DNA of 5,163 bases from Bacillota bacterium (GTDB taxonomy: Bacteria; Bacillota_E; Sulfobacillia; Sulfobacillales; Sulfobacillaceae), in contig JAKAAS010000187.1 of the NCBI GenBank assembly GCA_021802225.1, forward strand, positions 1-5,163. The letters are read 5' to 3'. The translations under genes were made by a program, and so were the position numbers. The notes under the pieces were generated by a model, which worked only from the letters and a program-made list of their open reading frames with translations, had not been told where the DNA came from and did no database searches. Positions 1 to 5,163 of this stretch are shown piece by piece. Every line of letters begins with the position of its first letter. The first letter of the stretch is position 1.

Positions 1-2
1 AG

Positions 3-23
3 TTGTCCCGCGATGCCCAGTGA
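3..23 (+). CDS. Possible 3' end of the gene upstream of sigF (expected spoIIAB), partial
   Basis: Only seven codons are visible. The reading frame is open from base 3, ends with residues LSRDAQ and stops at TGA 21-23. It would overlap the sigF start at 13 by 11 nt. In most spore formers spoIIAB, which encodes the anti-sigma factor that holds SigF inactive, lies immediately before sigF, often with a short overlap. The identification therefore rests on gene order alone; the six residues are not diagnostic. The other two frames also remain open across the left edge, so this call is weak. Confidence 0.3.
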   Translation: MSRDAQ

Positions 24-774
24 GGGGCATTGGCAGGATCCCCATGACGAGTCCCAATTATATCGCTTAGCCCAGGCGGGGGATCCGGATGCCAGACGGG
101 ACTTGGTGGAAAAACACTGGAATTTGATTTGGCATATTGTCCACCGATTCCAGGGACGGGGCTATGATCCAGAAGATCTGTTTCAAGTAGGTGCCATAGG
201 ACTTCTAAAAGCCATCGAACGATTTGATGTAGACCGGGGCCTGAAGTTTTCCACGTATGCGGTGCCGCTGATCATGGGGGAAATTCGCAGGCATATGCGC
301 GATGACCAGCCGATTAGGGTGGCGCGCTCCCTGAGGGAACTGGGCATGCGTGTCGAACAGGTGCGGGCGCTTCTGTCCCAGCAGCTGGGCCGGGATCCGA
401 CACCGGCGGAAGTGGCCCACAAAATGGACATCGACCCTGCAGACATTGCCGAGGCTGTGGAGGCGGTCCGGCCGCCCGCGTCGCTCAACCAGACAATCGA
501 GTCATCGAGCGGGTCGGAAAAGCACCTCAGCGATGTCATCACGGATAATCTGGGCGAAACGGAATGGCTGGAACAAATGGCCCTCAGCCAGGCTTTCCGG
601 GCCCTTGACGAGCGGGAGCGCTTTATCTTGCGGGCGCGTTTTGTGGAGGGCAGGACACAGACGGAGGTAGCCCGCCAGCTGAAGGTATCGCAGGTGCAGA
701 TATCCCGTCTGGAGCGGCGGGCCCTAGACCGCATGAAAGTGGCCCTCACTGACGGCAGCGAGACGGACCCGTGA
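13..774 (+). CDS. sigF: RNA polymerase sporulation sigma factor SigF
   Basis: This is the early forespore sigma factor of the sigma-70 family, 253 residues, close to the 255 of B. subtilis SigF. Region 2 spans about residues 29-99. It includes the core-binding stretch with GYDPEDLFQVGAIGLLKAIE and the -10-recognition part with KFSTYAVPLIMGEIRRHMRDD, the latter very typical of SigF/SigG. Region 3 follows at about 108-160 (SLRELGMRV, then LGRDPTPAEVA). Region 4 covers about 197-245, with a helix-turn-helix containing QTEVARQLKVSQVQISRLERR. SigF is normally held by SpoIIAB and released through SpoIIAA in the forespore, where it starts the cascade leading to SigG. ATG 13 gives the expected length, but only 12 nt precede it, so its ribosome binding site cannot be judged. 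SigG is the closest alternative; the N-terminus and the spoVA neighbourhood favour SigF. Confidence 0.95.
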   Translation: MPSEGHWQDPHDESQLYRLAQAGDPDARRDLVEKHWNLIWHIVHRFQGRGYDPEDLFQVGAIGLLKAIERFDVDRGLKFSTYAVPLIMGEIRRHMRDDQPIRVARSLRELGMRVEQVRALLSQQLGRDPTPAEVAHKMDIDPADIAEAVEAVRPPASLNQTIESSSGSEKHLSDVITDNLGETEWLEQMALSQAFRALDERERFILRARFVEGRTQTEVARQLKVSQVQISRLERRALDRMKVALTDGSETDP

Positions 775-776
775 CG

Positions 777-807
777 GAATAATGTCGCATGCCTATAGCT
801 CATACTA
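777..807 (+). promoter_or_regulatory. Candidate SigG-type promoter of the spoVA operon
   Basis: GAATA at 777-781 matches the SigG -35 consensus GHATR. CATACTA at 801-807 matches the -10 consensus CATNHTA at every position. The gap is 19 nt after the five-base box, or 18 nt if the box is read as GAATAA, close to the usual 17-18. The -35 box begins 2 bp after the sigF stop codon. spoVA operons are SigG-dependent in B. subtilis, so position and sequence agree. Transcription would be expected to start near 813-815. No start site is shown by the sequence itself. Confidence 0.7.
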
Positions 808-843
808 CTCCTGGACCATTACGGTCGCAGGAGTATTTTTGTT
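806..843 (+). terminator. Intrinsic terminator of the sigF transcript
   Basis: The arms 806-813 and 828-835 pair perfectly over eight bases (TACTCCTG with CAGGAGTA). The stem continues with GACC 814-817 against GGTC 823-826, leaving G827 as a single bulge and a five-base loop at 818-822. A T-rich tail follows directly (TTTTT at 836-840, then GTT). This is a conventional rho-independent terminator 32 nt after the sigF stop. Its 5' arm begins inside the -10 box of the candidate spoVA promoter, so RNA starting at that promoter would lack most of the 5' arm. Confidence 0.8.
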
Positions 844-1138
844 GAGACGAGGAGGGTACCATGGCGAGCCAAGCCAAGCAGGGGTCACAGAAAATGCAGG
901 AATATCAAGATATGGCAAACCAGATGCGCCCCAGAAAACCTTTGCTGAAGAACGCCCTGTGGGCATTTTTTGTCGGGGGCCTGATCAGTGAGGTGGGGCA
1001 GGGTGTGCAGTGGTTTTTCATGCAGCACGGACTCTCGGCCAAAGAAGCGACACCTCCCATGACGGTGGTGATGATTGGCATAGGGGCTTTGCTGACCGGG
1101 TTGGGCTGGTATGACCGGGTTGTTAAGCACGGGGGCAT

Positions 1139-1146
1139 GGGGGGGG
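1139..1146 (+). other. G8 homopolymer at the spoVAC frameshift
   Basis: Eight consecutive G residues follow CAT at 1136-1138. With seven Gs the spoVAC frame would continue through GGS-LPITGFAN without loss or gain of a residue compared with the family. With eight Gs it runs into TAA at 1170-1172. Runs of this kind are classic sites for sequencing indels, replication slippage and RNA-polymerase slippage. Confidence 0.85.
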
Positions 1147-1316
1147 TCTTTGCCCATCACGGGATTTGCTAATGCCATGGTTGCCCCCGCCATGGAATTC
1201 AGGACAGAAGGCCTGGTGCTGGGGGTGGGGGCCAAGTTGTTTACGGTAGCGGGGCCGGTGCTCGCCTACGGCCTGGCGGCGGCTTTTGTCGTCGGACTGC
1301 TCCGCCTTCTCATTAC

Positions 1317-1323
1317 GGGGGTG
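1317..1323 (+). promoter_or_regulatory. Ribosome binding site supporting the TTG start of spoVAD
   Basis: GGGGGTG at 1317-1323 resembles GGAGGTG, with a G that can wobble-pair in place of the A. It sits six bases before TTG 1330. The in-frame GTG at 1336 would be twelve bases away, which is long. The site lies within the last codons of spoVAC, so translation of the two genes is probably coupled. Confidence 0.5.
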
Positions 1324-1329
1324 GCCTAG

Positions 1330-2355
1330 TTGGCCGTGATACGCCTAGGCCCATCCACCTACCAATTTGAGAACATCCGCATTCTGGCGGCTGCGGCAGT
1401 GGGGGGGCCTAAGGAGGGGCAAGGTCCATTAGGGGCGTACTTTGACAGCATCTGGTCTTCGGAGCTTAAGGACCATGCCAGTTTTGAAGTAGCCGAGCGC
1501 CACCTTCTGCTCGAAGCGCAGGACCTGGCGGTGAAAAAAGCGGAACTGCCCTGGGAATCCATAGACATGGTCATGGGTGGGGACCTGCTCGACCAACTGG
1601 CCTCTACGAATTTTGCCGGCCGCGAACACCAGCGGCCTCTTTTGGGGCTGTTCGCCGCCTGCGCGGTGTTTACCGAAGCCCTGGGGTTGGGAGCTATGGC
1701 CATTGCCGGCGGCGGGCCCCGGAATGTTCTGGCCGCCGCGGCCAGCCATCATATGGCGGCGGAACGCCAATTCCGGTTTCCCATTGAATTGGGATACCAG
1801 CGCGCCCCGACGGCCGCATGGACCGCAACAGCGGCTGGAGCCTGCCTGGTTAGCGGCTCTGACGCCGTCACCGGAGAGGGGGGCGTGTCAGTTGAATCCG
1901 TGACATTTGGGCGGGTGGTGGACTGGGGATCCAAAGACCCCAATGATATGGGCACGGCAATGGCCCCGGCAGCGTATGACACGATTTGCCGCCACTTTGA
2001 GGACACCGGCCGCTCGATTGAGGACTACGACCAGATTTATACGGGCGACCTGGGGGTCTTTGGAGTGCGCTTGCTGTCGGCCCTAGCGCAAAAAGACGGG
2101 AAGCATTGGGATGAGCGCTTGGATGACTGTGGGAGGGCGCTTTATGCCATTGACAAGCAGGATGTCCACAATGGCGGTTCGGGGGCGGGCTGTTCGGCGA
2201 GTGTGTTCTCTGGGTTTATCTATAACCGCCTGCTCAAAAAAGACCTGCAGCGCGTGCTGCTGGTGGCCACAGGCGCCCTATTTTCTCCCACGACCTACCA
2301 GCAGGGGGAAAGCATTCCGTCGATAGCGCATGCCGTTTCCGTGAGGCGCCTGTAA
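1330..2355 (+). CDS. spoVAD: Stage V sporulation protein AD, DPA-binding
   Basis: SpoVAD is the thiolase-fold member of the SpoVA complex. It lies on the inner membrane of the spore and binds dipicolinic acid, helping to load it. The product is 341 residues, against about 338 in B. subtilis. Family landmarks include AVGGPKEGQGPLG (23-35), GGDLLDQ (83-89), LFAAC with Cys111 at the thiolase-like position (107-111), and SHHMAAERQFRFP (139-151). GRVVDWG...DMGTAMAPAA (194-215), YTGDLG (237-242), NGGSGAGCSA (281-290) and ATGALFSPT (313-321) follow. The thiolase fold does not imply thiolase activity here. TTG 1330 immediately follows the spoVAC stop codon and has a fair ribosome binding site. GTG 1336 is an alternative that would shorten the protein by two residues and match the B. 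subtilis N-terminus more closely. The gene is intact. Confidence 0.95.
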   Translation: MAVIRLGPSTYQFENIRILAAAAVGGPKEGQGPLGAYFDSIWSSELKDHASFEVAERHLLLEAQDLAVKKAELPWESIDMVMGGDLLDQLASTNFAGREHQRPLLGLFAACAVFTEALGLGAMAIAGGGPRNVLAAAASHHMAAERQFRFPIELGYQRAPTAAWTATAAGACLVSGSDAVTGEGGVSVESVTFGRVVDWGSKDPNDMGTAMAPAAYDTICRHFEDTGRSIEDYDQIYTGDLGVFGVRLLSALAQKDGKHWDERLDDCGRALYAIDKQDVHNGGSGAGCSASVFSGFIYNRLLKKDLQRVLLVATGALFSPTTYQQGESIPSIAHAVSVRRL

Positions 2356-2383
2356 ACCGGGACGTGCCGCAACCGATCTACCG

Positions 2384-2389
2384 AGGAGG
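2384..2389 (+). promoter_or_regulatory. Ribosome binding site fixing the spoVAEb start at 2394
   Basis: AGGAGG at 2384-2389 lies four bases before ATG 2394. An in-frame GTG at 2364 would add ten residues that include the translated binding site itself and lack any family counterpart, so ATG 2394 is the better start. Confidence 0.75.
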
Positions 2390-2393
2390 GAGT

Positions 2394-2750
2394 ATGCCGT
2401 TGATTTTTCTCTGGGCTTTTATCATTGGAGGACTTTTGTGTGTGGTGGCACAACTGACGCTGGACTTGTTTCCCCTGACTCCCGCCCACATTCTTGTGCT
2501 GTTTGTTGTAATCGGCGCCATCCTGGGAGGGGTGGGGCTGTATGGGAAACTGGTGGCGGTAGCTGGAGCGGGGGCGAGCGTGCCCTTGACCGGGTTCGGC
2601 TATACCCTGGTCACCGGAGTGGGCGAAGCTGTCAAAACCAAGGGCGTATTGGGTCTCTTGACAGGAGGGCTGACGGCCGCCGCAGGGGGCATAAAAGCGG
2701 CGGTTCTGTTTGGACTGGCGGCCTCGCTGGTATTTAAGCCGAAAGTATAA
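2394..2750 (+). CDS. spoVAEb: Stage V sporulation protein AEb
   Basis: This small integral membrane protein, 118 residues against about 116 in B. subtilis, is a core subunit of the SpoVA complex with SpoVAC and SpoVAD. Hydrophobic segments are visible near residues 3-24 (FLWAFIIGGLLCVVAQ), 32-50 (HILVLFVVIGAILGGVGLY) and 86-114. The LTPAH motif is at 28-32. The signature GAGASVPLTGFG lies at 58-69, followed by GVGEAVKTKGVLGLLTGGLTAAAGG. The protein ends in FKPKV, much like the family. It is clearly paralogous to SpoVAC, sharing the G-x-G-x-S-x-P-x-TGF core. It begins 38 nt after spoVAD, with its own strong ribosome binding site and no terminator between, so it belongs to the same operon. It is often labelled simply SpoVAE. 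Confidence 0.93.
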   Translation: MPLIFLWAFIIGGLLCVVAQLTLDLFPLTPAHILVLFVVIGAILGGVGLYGKLVAVAGAGASVPLTGFGYTLVTGVGEAVKTKGVLGLLTGGLTAAAGGIKAAVLFGLAASLVFKPKV

Positions 2751-2769
2751 CCAGGAATTCATTGACAGC

Positions 2770-2776
2770 AAGGAGG
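2770..2776 (+). promoter_or_regulatory. Ribosome binding site fixing the spoVAEa start at 2785
   Basis: AAGGAGG at 2770-2776 is a perfect anti-Shine-Dalgarno match, eight bases before ATG 2785. The open frame extends upstream to an ATG at 2710 inside spoVAEb, but those extra 25 codons have no such site and no family counterpart. Confidence 0.8.
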
Positions 2777-2784
2777 AGCTATCT

Positions 2785-3360
2785 ATGGCAGAACGGAAAC
2801 CCGTGATTATTGTGACGGATGGTGATGCAACGGCTTACCACGCTATAAAAGAAGCAAGCCAAGCCTTGAACTTGTACCCGCTAGAGGCATCGCGGGGGAA
2901 TCCCACCCCCTTAAACGGGGCGGAGTTGCTTGAGGCGATCGCTCGGGCGCCCCGGTCGCCCGTTGTGGTGATGGTGGACGACCGGGGGCAGGCTGGCACC
3001 GGCAAGGGAGAGAAGGACCTCGAAGCCCTCATGAATGCGGATTCGATTGAGGTCTTGGGAGTGGTGGCCGTGGCTGCCAATACTCACCCAGTGGAAGGGG
3101 TCCAGATTGACTCCTCTGTGTCAAAAACGGGTAAGGTGATGGCAGGGCGGGCGGTGGACAAGGGCGGCAATGCCGTACGGGGTGATGTGCTCCGGGGCGA
3201 TACGGTCGATGTGCTGTCTGATGACGTGGGCATGGTGCCGATTATTGGTCTGGGAGATCCTGGGAAAATGGGTGGCCATGATTCGATAGGGCACGGAGTG
3301 CCCGCCACCCGCAAAGCATTGGAAGAGATACTGCAGAGGAGTGGATACGGTGCGCGTTGA
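2785..3360 (+). CDS. spoVAEa: Stage V sporulation protein AEa
   Basis: SpoVAEa is a soluble protein of about 200 residues in B. subtilis; this one has 191. No membrane segment or signal peptide is visible. Its N-terminus KPVIIVTDGDATAY (5-18) looks like the first strand and acidic loop of a Rossmann-like fold. Then come SRGNPTPLNGAEL (36-48), PVVVMVDDRGQAGTGKGEKD (59-78) and VLGVVAVAANTH (90-101). GDTVDVLSDDVGMVPIIGLGDPGKMGGHD (138-166) and a C-terminal helix with TRKALEEIL follow. These motifs agree with the SpoVAEa family as I recall it. In B. subtilis it is dispensable for dipicolinic acid transport but helps germination and is reported at the outer face of the spore inner membrane. Its biochemical activity is not established. 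It lies 34 nt after spoVAEb and overlaps spoVAF by 11 nt. Confidence 0.9.
   Translation: MAERKPVIIVTDGDATAYHAIKEASQALNLYPLEASRGNPTPLNGAELLEAIARAPRSPVVVMVDDRGQAGTGKGEKDLEALMNADSIEVLGVVAVAANTHPVEGVQIDSSVSKTGKVMAGRAVDKGGNAVRGDVLRGDTVDVLSDDVGMVPIIGLGDPGKMGGHDSIGHGVPATRKALEEILQRSGYGAR
3335..3341 (+). promoter_or_regulatory. Ribosome binding site fixing the spoVAF start at 3350
   Basis: AGAGGAG at 3335-3341 is eight bases before GTG 3350. The earlier in-frame GTG at 3341 touches the end of this site and is therefore too close to use it, so 3350 is preferred. Confidence 0.6.
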
Positions 3361-4873
3361 GCATTTTCTGAACAGTGAGGCGGCGGTGAAACCCGAGAAC
3401 ATCTCCGAGGATTTGCGGCGCAATGTTGAATGGCTGAAGAACTACCTCGGGTATAAAGAGACCTTTGACCTCATTGTCCGTGAATTTAAAATTGGCGCGC
3501 GCCAAGTAGCTCTCATCTATATAGACTCTTTTGTCAGCCAGACCGACTTGACCCTGATTATGCAAGAACTGTTTAAGACACCGGATGACCAGCTGAACCA
3601 TCCTAGTTTGAGGACTCTGCTGAACCGGAAAGTGCCGTTTATCGAAATCACACCCGAGACCCGTTTGGACAAGACCGCCGAGCAAATTTTATCAGGCCCG
3701 GCGGCATTGCTGGTGGATGGCATCACCCATGCCATTGTCATGGATGTGCGCCAATATCCTGACCGAACCCCCAGCGAGCCGTCAATGGAGCGGGTATTGC
3801 GGGGGCCCAAGGACGGCTTTGTGGAGACGCTGATCTTCAATACCATCTTGATCCGGCGCCGGCTGCGCGACCCCAACTTACGTATTGAGATTCATGAAGT
3901 GGGGCGCCGCTCCCATGCGGATGTCGCGATCATTTTCATCAAGGATATTGCCAATGAGTTCTTCGTAAAACAGATTCGCGATCGCATCAAGGACATTGAT
4001 GTGGATGCTCTGACGATGTCGGAAAAGGCCTTGCAGGAGTGGATTATCCGCAAACCATGGTGGAATCCTTTTCCCACCAGCCGTTTTACCGAGAGGCCTG
4101 ATGTGGCTGCAGAACATCTCACGGAAGGCCATGTGCTGGTGATGATCGACACGTCTCCCAACGCGATGATCCTGCCCGTGACATTCTTTTCGTTTTTGCA
4201 GTCGGTGGAGGAATATCATGAGGACGTCATGATTGGCACCTATCTCAAATGGGTGCGGTTTTTGGGAGTCGCCATCTCCTGGCTGGGGCCACCTTTATGG
4301 TACGCTCTGCTCGCGAGCCATACCGCGCTGCCGGGAGGCTGGCAGGTGCTGGTGAAACCGTCGGTGACGGAAGTCCCCATTTTCTGGCAGATGGTGGCAG
4401 CCGAAATTGGCGTGGACCTGCTGCGCTTGGCGCTGACTTTCAGCCCGGACCCGCTAACCCAGTCCATGGGGTTTTTCGGGGCTATTCTGTTAGGGGACGT
4501 AGCCGTTCAAGCCAAACTGATTGATGCCCAGGTTATCGTTTATGTGGCGTTGGCGGCAGTAGGCACGTTTACGGCCCCCGACCTCGATTTTGGGATGGCC
4601 ATGCGTCTTTTGCGCATGTTCTTGCTGATCTTGACGGGGGTGGGCGCCATATTTGGAATGCCGTGGCTAGGGTTTGCCATAGGGGTCATCATTCCCGTAG
4701 CGGTCATGGTGACAACCGATTCGTTTGGCATGCGGTATTCCTGGCCTCTATTCCCGCTGGACCGCAGTGCTCTGGCAGCGGAATTCATTCGCAAGCCCTT
4801 AAATCGCAAGGTCATGAGGCCGTCTTTGACTCTGCCCCTGGACCCGACGCACAGGAGGCCCAAGAACAAATAG
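3350..4873 (+). CDS. spoVAF: Stage V sporulation protein AF, GerA-subunit homologue
   Basis: SpoVAF belongs to the family of GerA/GerAA-type A subunits of spore germinant receptors. The product is 507 residues from GTG 3350, near the usual 490-500. A soluble N-terminal region (about 1-260) carries two hallmark stretches: LLVDGITHAIVMDVRQYPDR (120-139) and SMERVLRGPKDGFVETLIFNTILIRRRLRDP (145-175). A second soluble part follows (HADVAIIFIKDIAN, 189-202). Membrane segments appear near 303-324, 346-365, 374-393, 395-410 and 420-456. They contain the conserved GFFGAILLGDVAVQAKLI and a basic C-terminal tail after FPLDRS. In B. subtilis SpoVAF and its partner FigP (YqhR) are reported to form an ion channel that amplifies the germination signal; no figP is seen here. 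The start overlaps the end of spoVAEa by 11 nt, implying translational coupling. The operon position separates it from true gerA-type receptor genes, which normally come with B and C subunits. Confidence 0.93.
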   Translation: MRVEHFLNSEAAVKPENISEDLRRNVEWLKNYLGYKETFDLIVREFKIGARQVALIYIDSFVSQTDLTLIMQELFKTPDDQLNHPSLRTLLNRKVPFIEITPETRLDKTAEQILSGPAALLVDGITHAIVMDVRQYPDRTPSEPSMERVLRGPKDGFVETLIFNTILIRRRLRDPNLRIEIHEVGRRSHADVAIIFIKDIANEFFVKQIRDRIKDIDVDALTMSEKALQEWIIRKPWWNPFPTSRFTERPDVAAEHLTEGHVLVMIDTSPNAMILPVTFFSFLQSVEEYHEDVMIGTYLKWVRFLGVAISWLGPPLWYALLASHTALPGGWQVLVKPSVTEVPIFWQMVAAEIGVDLLRLALTFSPDPLTQSMGFFGAILLGDVAVQAKLIDAQVIVYVALAAVGTFTAPDLDFGMAMRLLRMFLLILTGVGAIFGMPWLGFAIGVIIPVAVMVTTDSFGMRYSWPLFPLDRSALAAEFIRKPLNRKVMRPSLTLPLDPTHRRPKNK

Positions 4874-4882
4874 AGGACCGCA

Positions 4883-4924
4883 GGGAGAGAAGGGATTCGC
4901 GCGATCGCGAATCCCTTCTCTTCC
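4883..4924 (+). terminator. Long hairpin after spoVAF, probable operon end
   Basis: The arms 4886-4901 and 4906-4921 pair perfectly over 16 bases around the four-base loop CGAT. G4885-T4922 (wobble), G4884-C4923 and G4883-C4924 extend the stem to 19 pairs. It begins 10 nt after the spoVAF stop. No T-run follows on the + strand, so it is not a textbook intrinsic terminator. It could end transcription, protect the 3' end of the message, or act from both sides of this convergent junction. Confidence 0.6.
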
Positions 4925-4968
4925 CATACGGGAGTGTCATGGCTGCTCCCAAGCATTCTCCCCAAACC

Positions 4969-5004
4969 AAAAAAGGTCCCAGACAGTGGGCCGCCGGGGA
5001 CCTT
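4969..5004 (-). terminator. Intrinsic terminator of the convergent minus-strand gene
   Basis: AAGGTCCC at 4973-4980 pairs with GGGACCTT at 4997-5004, an eight-base stem with a 16-base loop. Read on the minus strand, the hairpin ends in six Ts (complement of A 4969-4974). It starts about 17 nt after the minus-strand stop codon at 5022-5024, where a terminator would be expected. Confidence 0.72.
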
Positions 5005-5021
5005 ACCCTATTACCCAAAAA

Positions 5022-5163
5022 TCAGTTCAGCAGGTCGTTGATTTTGGAACCCGGGTCCTTCTTCATCATCACAATGCCCATGATGAGCAGGTACAGCCAC
5101 GCTACAAGGGAAAACCCCCGGCCGAAGGAATACTGGGCGAACTGGAGGTGACCTGGCCCGGGT
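5022..5163 (-). CDS. C-terminal fragment of an unidentified, probably membrane-anchored protein
   Basis: The minus-strand frame enters from the right edge and stops at 5024-5022 (TGA on the minus strand). Forty-six residues are visible. They contain a hydrophobic stretch, FSLVAWLYLLIMGIVMM, that looks like a membrane helix, followed by a positively charged, polar tail ending KINDLLN. I do not recognise the family. Support for a real gene comes from the uninterrupted frame, the sensible membrane-helix-plus-KK composition, and the well-placed minus-strand terminator at 4969-5004. The start lies outside the window. It converges on spoVAF, so it is not part of the spoVA operon. Confidence 0.6.
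   Translation of the reverse strand, partial: PGPGHLQFAQYSFGRGFSLVAWLYLLIMGIVMMKKDPGSKINDLLN

Larger units (their letters stand above)
861..1329 (+). pseudogene. spoVAC: Stage V sporulation protein AC, interrupted by a frameshift
   Basis: SpoVAC is an inner-membrane protein of the SpoVA channel that moves dipicolinic acid; it has mechanosensitive-channel behaviour in B. subtilis. ATG 861 has AGGAGG at 850-855, five bases away. The frame runs 103 residues and stops at TAA 1170-1172. The rest of the protein lies in the next frame up to TAG 1327-1329. Removing one base from the G8 run at 1139-1146 joins them into 155 residues, against about 150 in B. subtilis. The joined protein has membrane segments near 30-55, 67-84 and 118-151. 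It also has the family motif G-x-G-x-S-x-P-x-TGFAN-x-M around 92-105, and EGLVLGVGAKLF at 116-127. The break falls inside the conserved motif. As written, the product would lose its C-terminal third. A homopolymer sequencing error is the likeliest cause; a real mutation or slippage is possible. Family identity is very secure. Confidence 0.88.

Noticed and set aside
183..803. A long minus-strand open frame opposite sigF
   Set aside because: It is arginine/serine-rich low-quality protein complementary to a strongly conserved sigma factor, a shadow of codon use in sigF.
787..807. GCATG (787-791) as an alternative SigG -35 box
   Set aside because: It fits GHATR, but it is only 9 bases from the -10 box, far short of the needed 17-18.
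1111..1329. A separate small gene of 72 residues starting at ATG 1111
   Set aside because: Its first residues come from the wrong frame of the conserved LGWYDRVVKHGG stretch, there is no ribosome binding site before 1111, and residues from about 1147 on are the genuine SpoVAC C-terminus. It is the second half of the frameshifted gene.
3004..3030. Walker A-like GQAGTGKG in SpoVAEa
   Set aside because: The final Ser/Thr of the motif is Gly, no Walker B partner is evident, and as I recall the family conserves a DDxGxxGxGxGE-type pattern here, so the resemblance is accidental.
3978..4908. Two copies of the octamer GCGATCGC (3978-3985 and 4901-4908), the HIP1 sequence common in cyanobacteria
   Set aside because: One copy is inside spoVAF coding sequence and the other is forced by the symmetry of the terminator hairpin. 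Two copies are too few to argue for a repeat, and the genes are clearly from a spore former.
4939..5151. A + strand gene starting at ATG 4939 in the downstream spacer
   Set aside because: The frame crosses both terminator arms, its residues look random, the upstream GGGAG is a poor site, and it runs antisense to the more credible minus-strand gene.

Overview
This window is a sporulation and germination locus from an endospore-forming member of the Bacillota. It reads, on the + strand: sigF (forespore sigma factor), spoVAC, spoVAD, spoVAEb, spoVAEa and spoVAF, followed by a convergent minus-strand gene cut off by the right edge. The DNA looks moderately GC-rich by eye, with strong AGGAGG-type ribosome binding sites. 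This fits a GC-richer spore former of the Sulfobacillus/Alicyclobacillus kind better than Bacillus subtilis, but the genus is only a guess.

Layout. Bases 1-23 may hold the last codons of the gene before sigF, which by gene-order precedent should be the anti-sigma factor spoIIAB. sigF fills 13-774. Bases 775-860 hold a compact control region. A good match to a sigma-G promoter starts 2 bp after the sigF stop, and its -10 box abuts an intrinsic terminator hairpin, so sigF transcription should end where spoVA transcription begins. The spoVA genes then run from 861 to 4873 with gaps of 0 to 38 nt or short overlaps, as expected of one operon. It ends at a long perfect hairpin (4883-4924). A second terminator (4969-5004) faces the other way and serves the convergent gene at 5022-5163.

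How the genes work together. SigF is the first forespore-specific sigma factor; it leads to SigG, which normally transcribes spoVA. SpoVAC, SpoVAD and SpoVAEb form the core inner-membrane complex that loads dipicolinic acid (DPA) into the developing spore and releases it at germination. SpoVAEa and SpoVAF are accessory germination proteins; SpoVAF is related to the A subunits of GerA-type receptors. The B. subtilis genes spoVAA and spoVAB, which lie between sigF and spoVAC there, are absent here.

The most notable anomaly is in spoVAC. The reading frame breaks at a run of eight Gs (1139-1146) in the middle of a highly conserved motif. Removing one G restores a 155-residue protein that lines up with the SpoVAC family and with its paralogue SpoVAEb in this same window. 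A homopolymer sequencing error is the simplest explanation; a real mutation or slippage-dependent expression would be more interesting. I see no undescribed defence, mobile or CRISPR-like system here.
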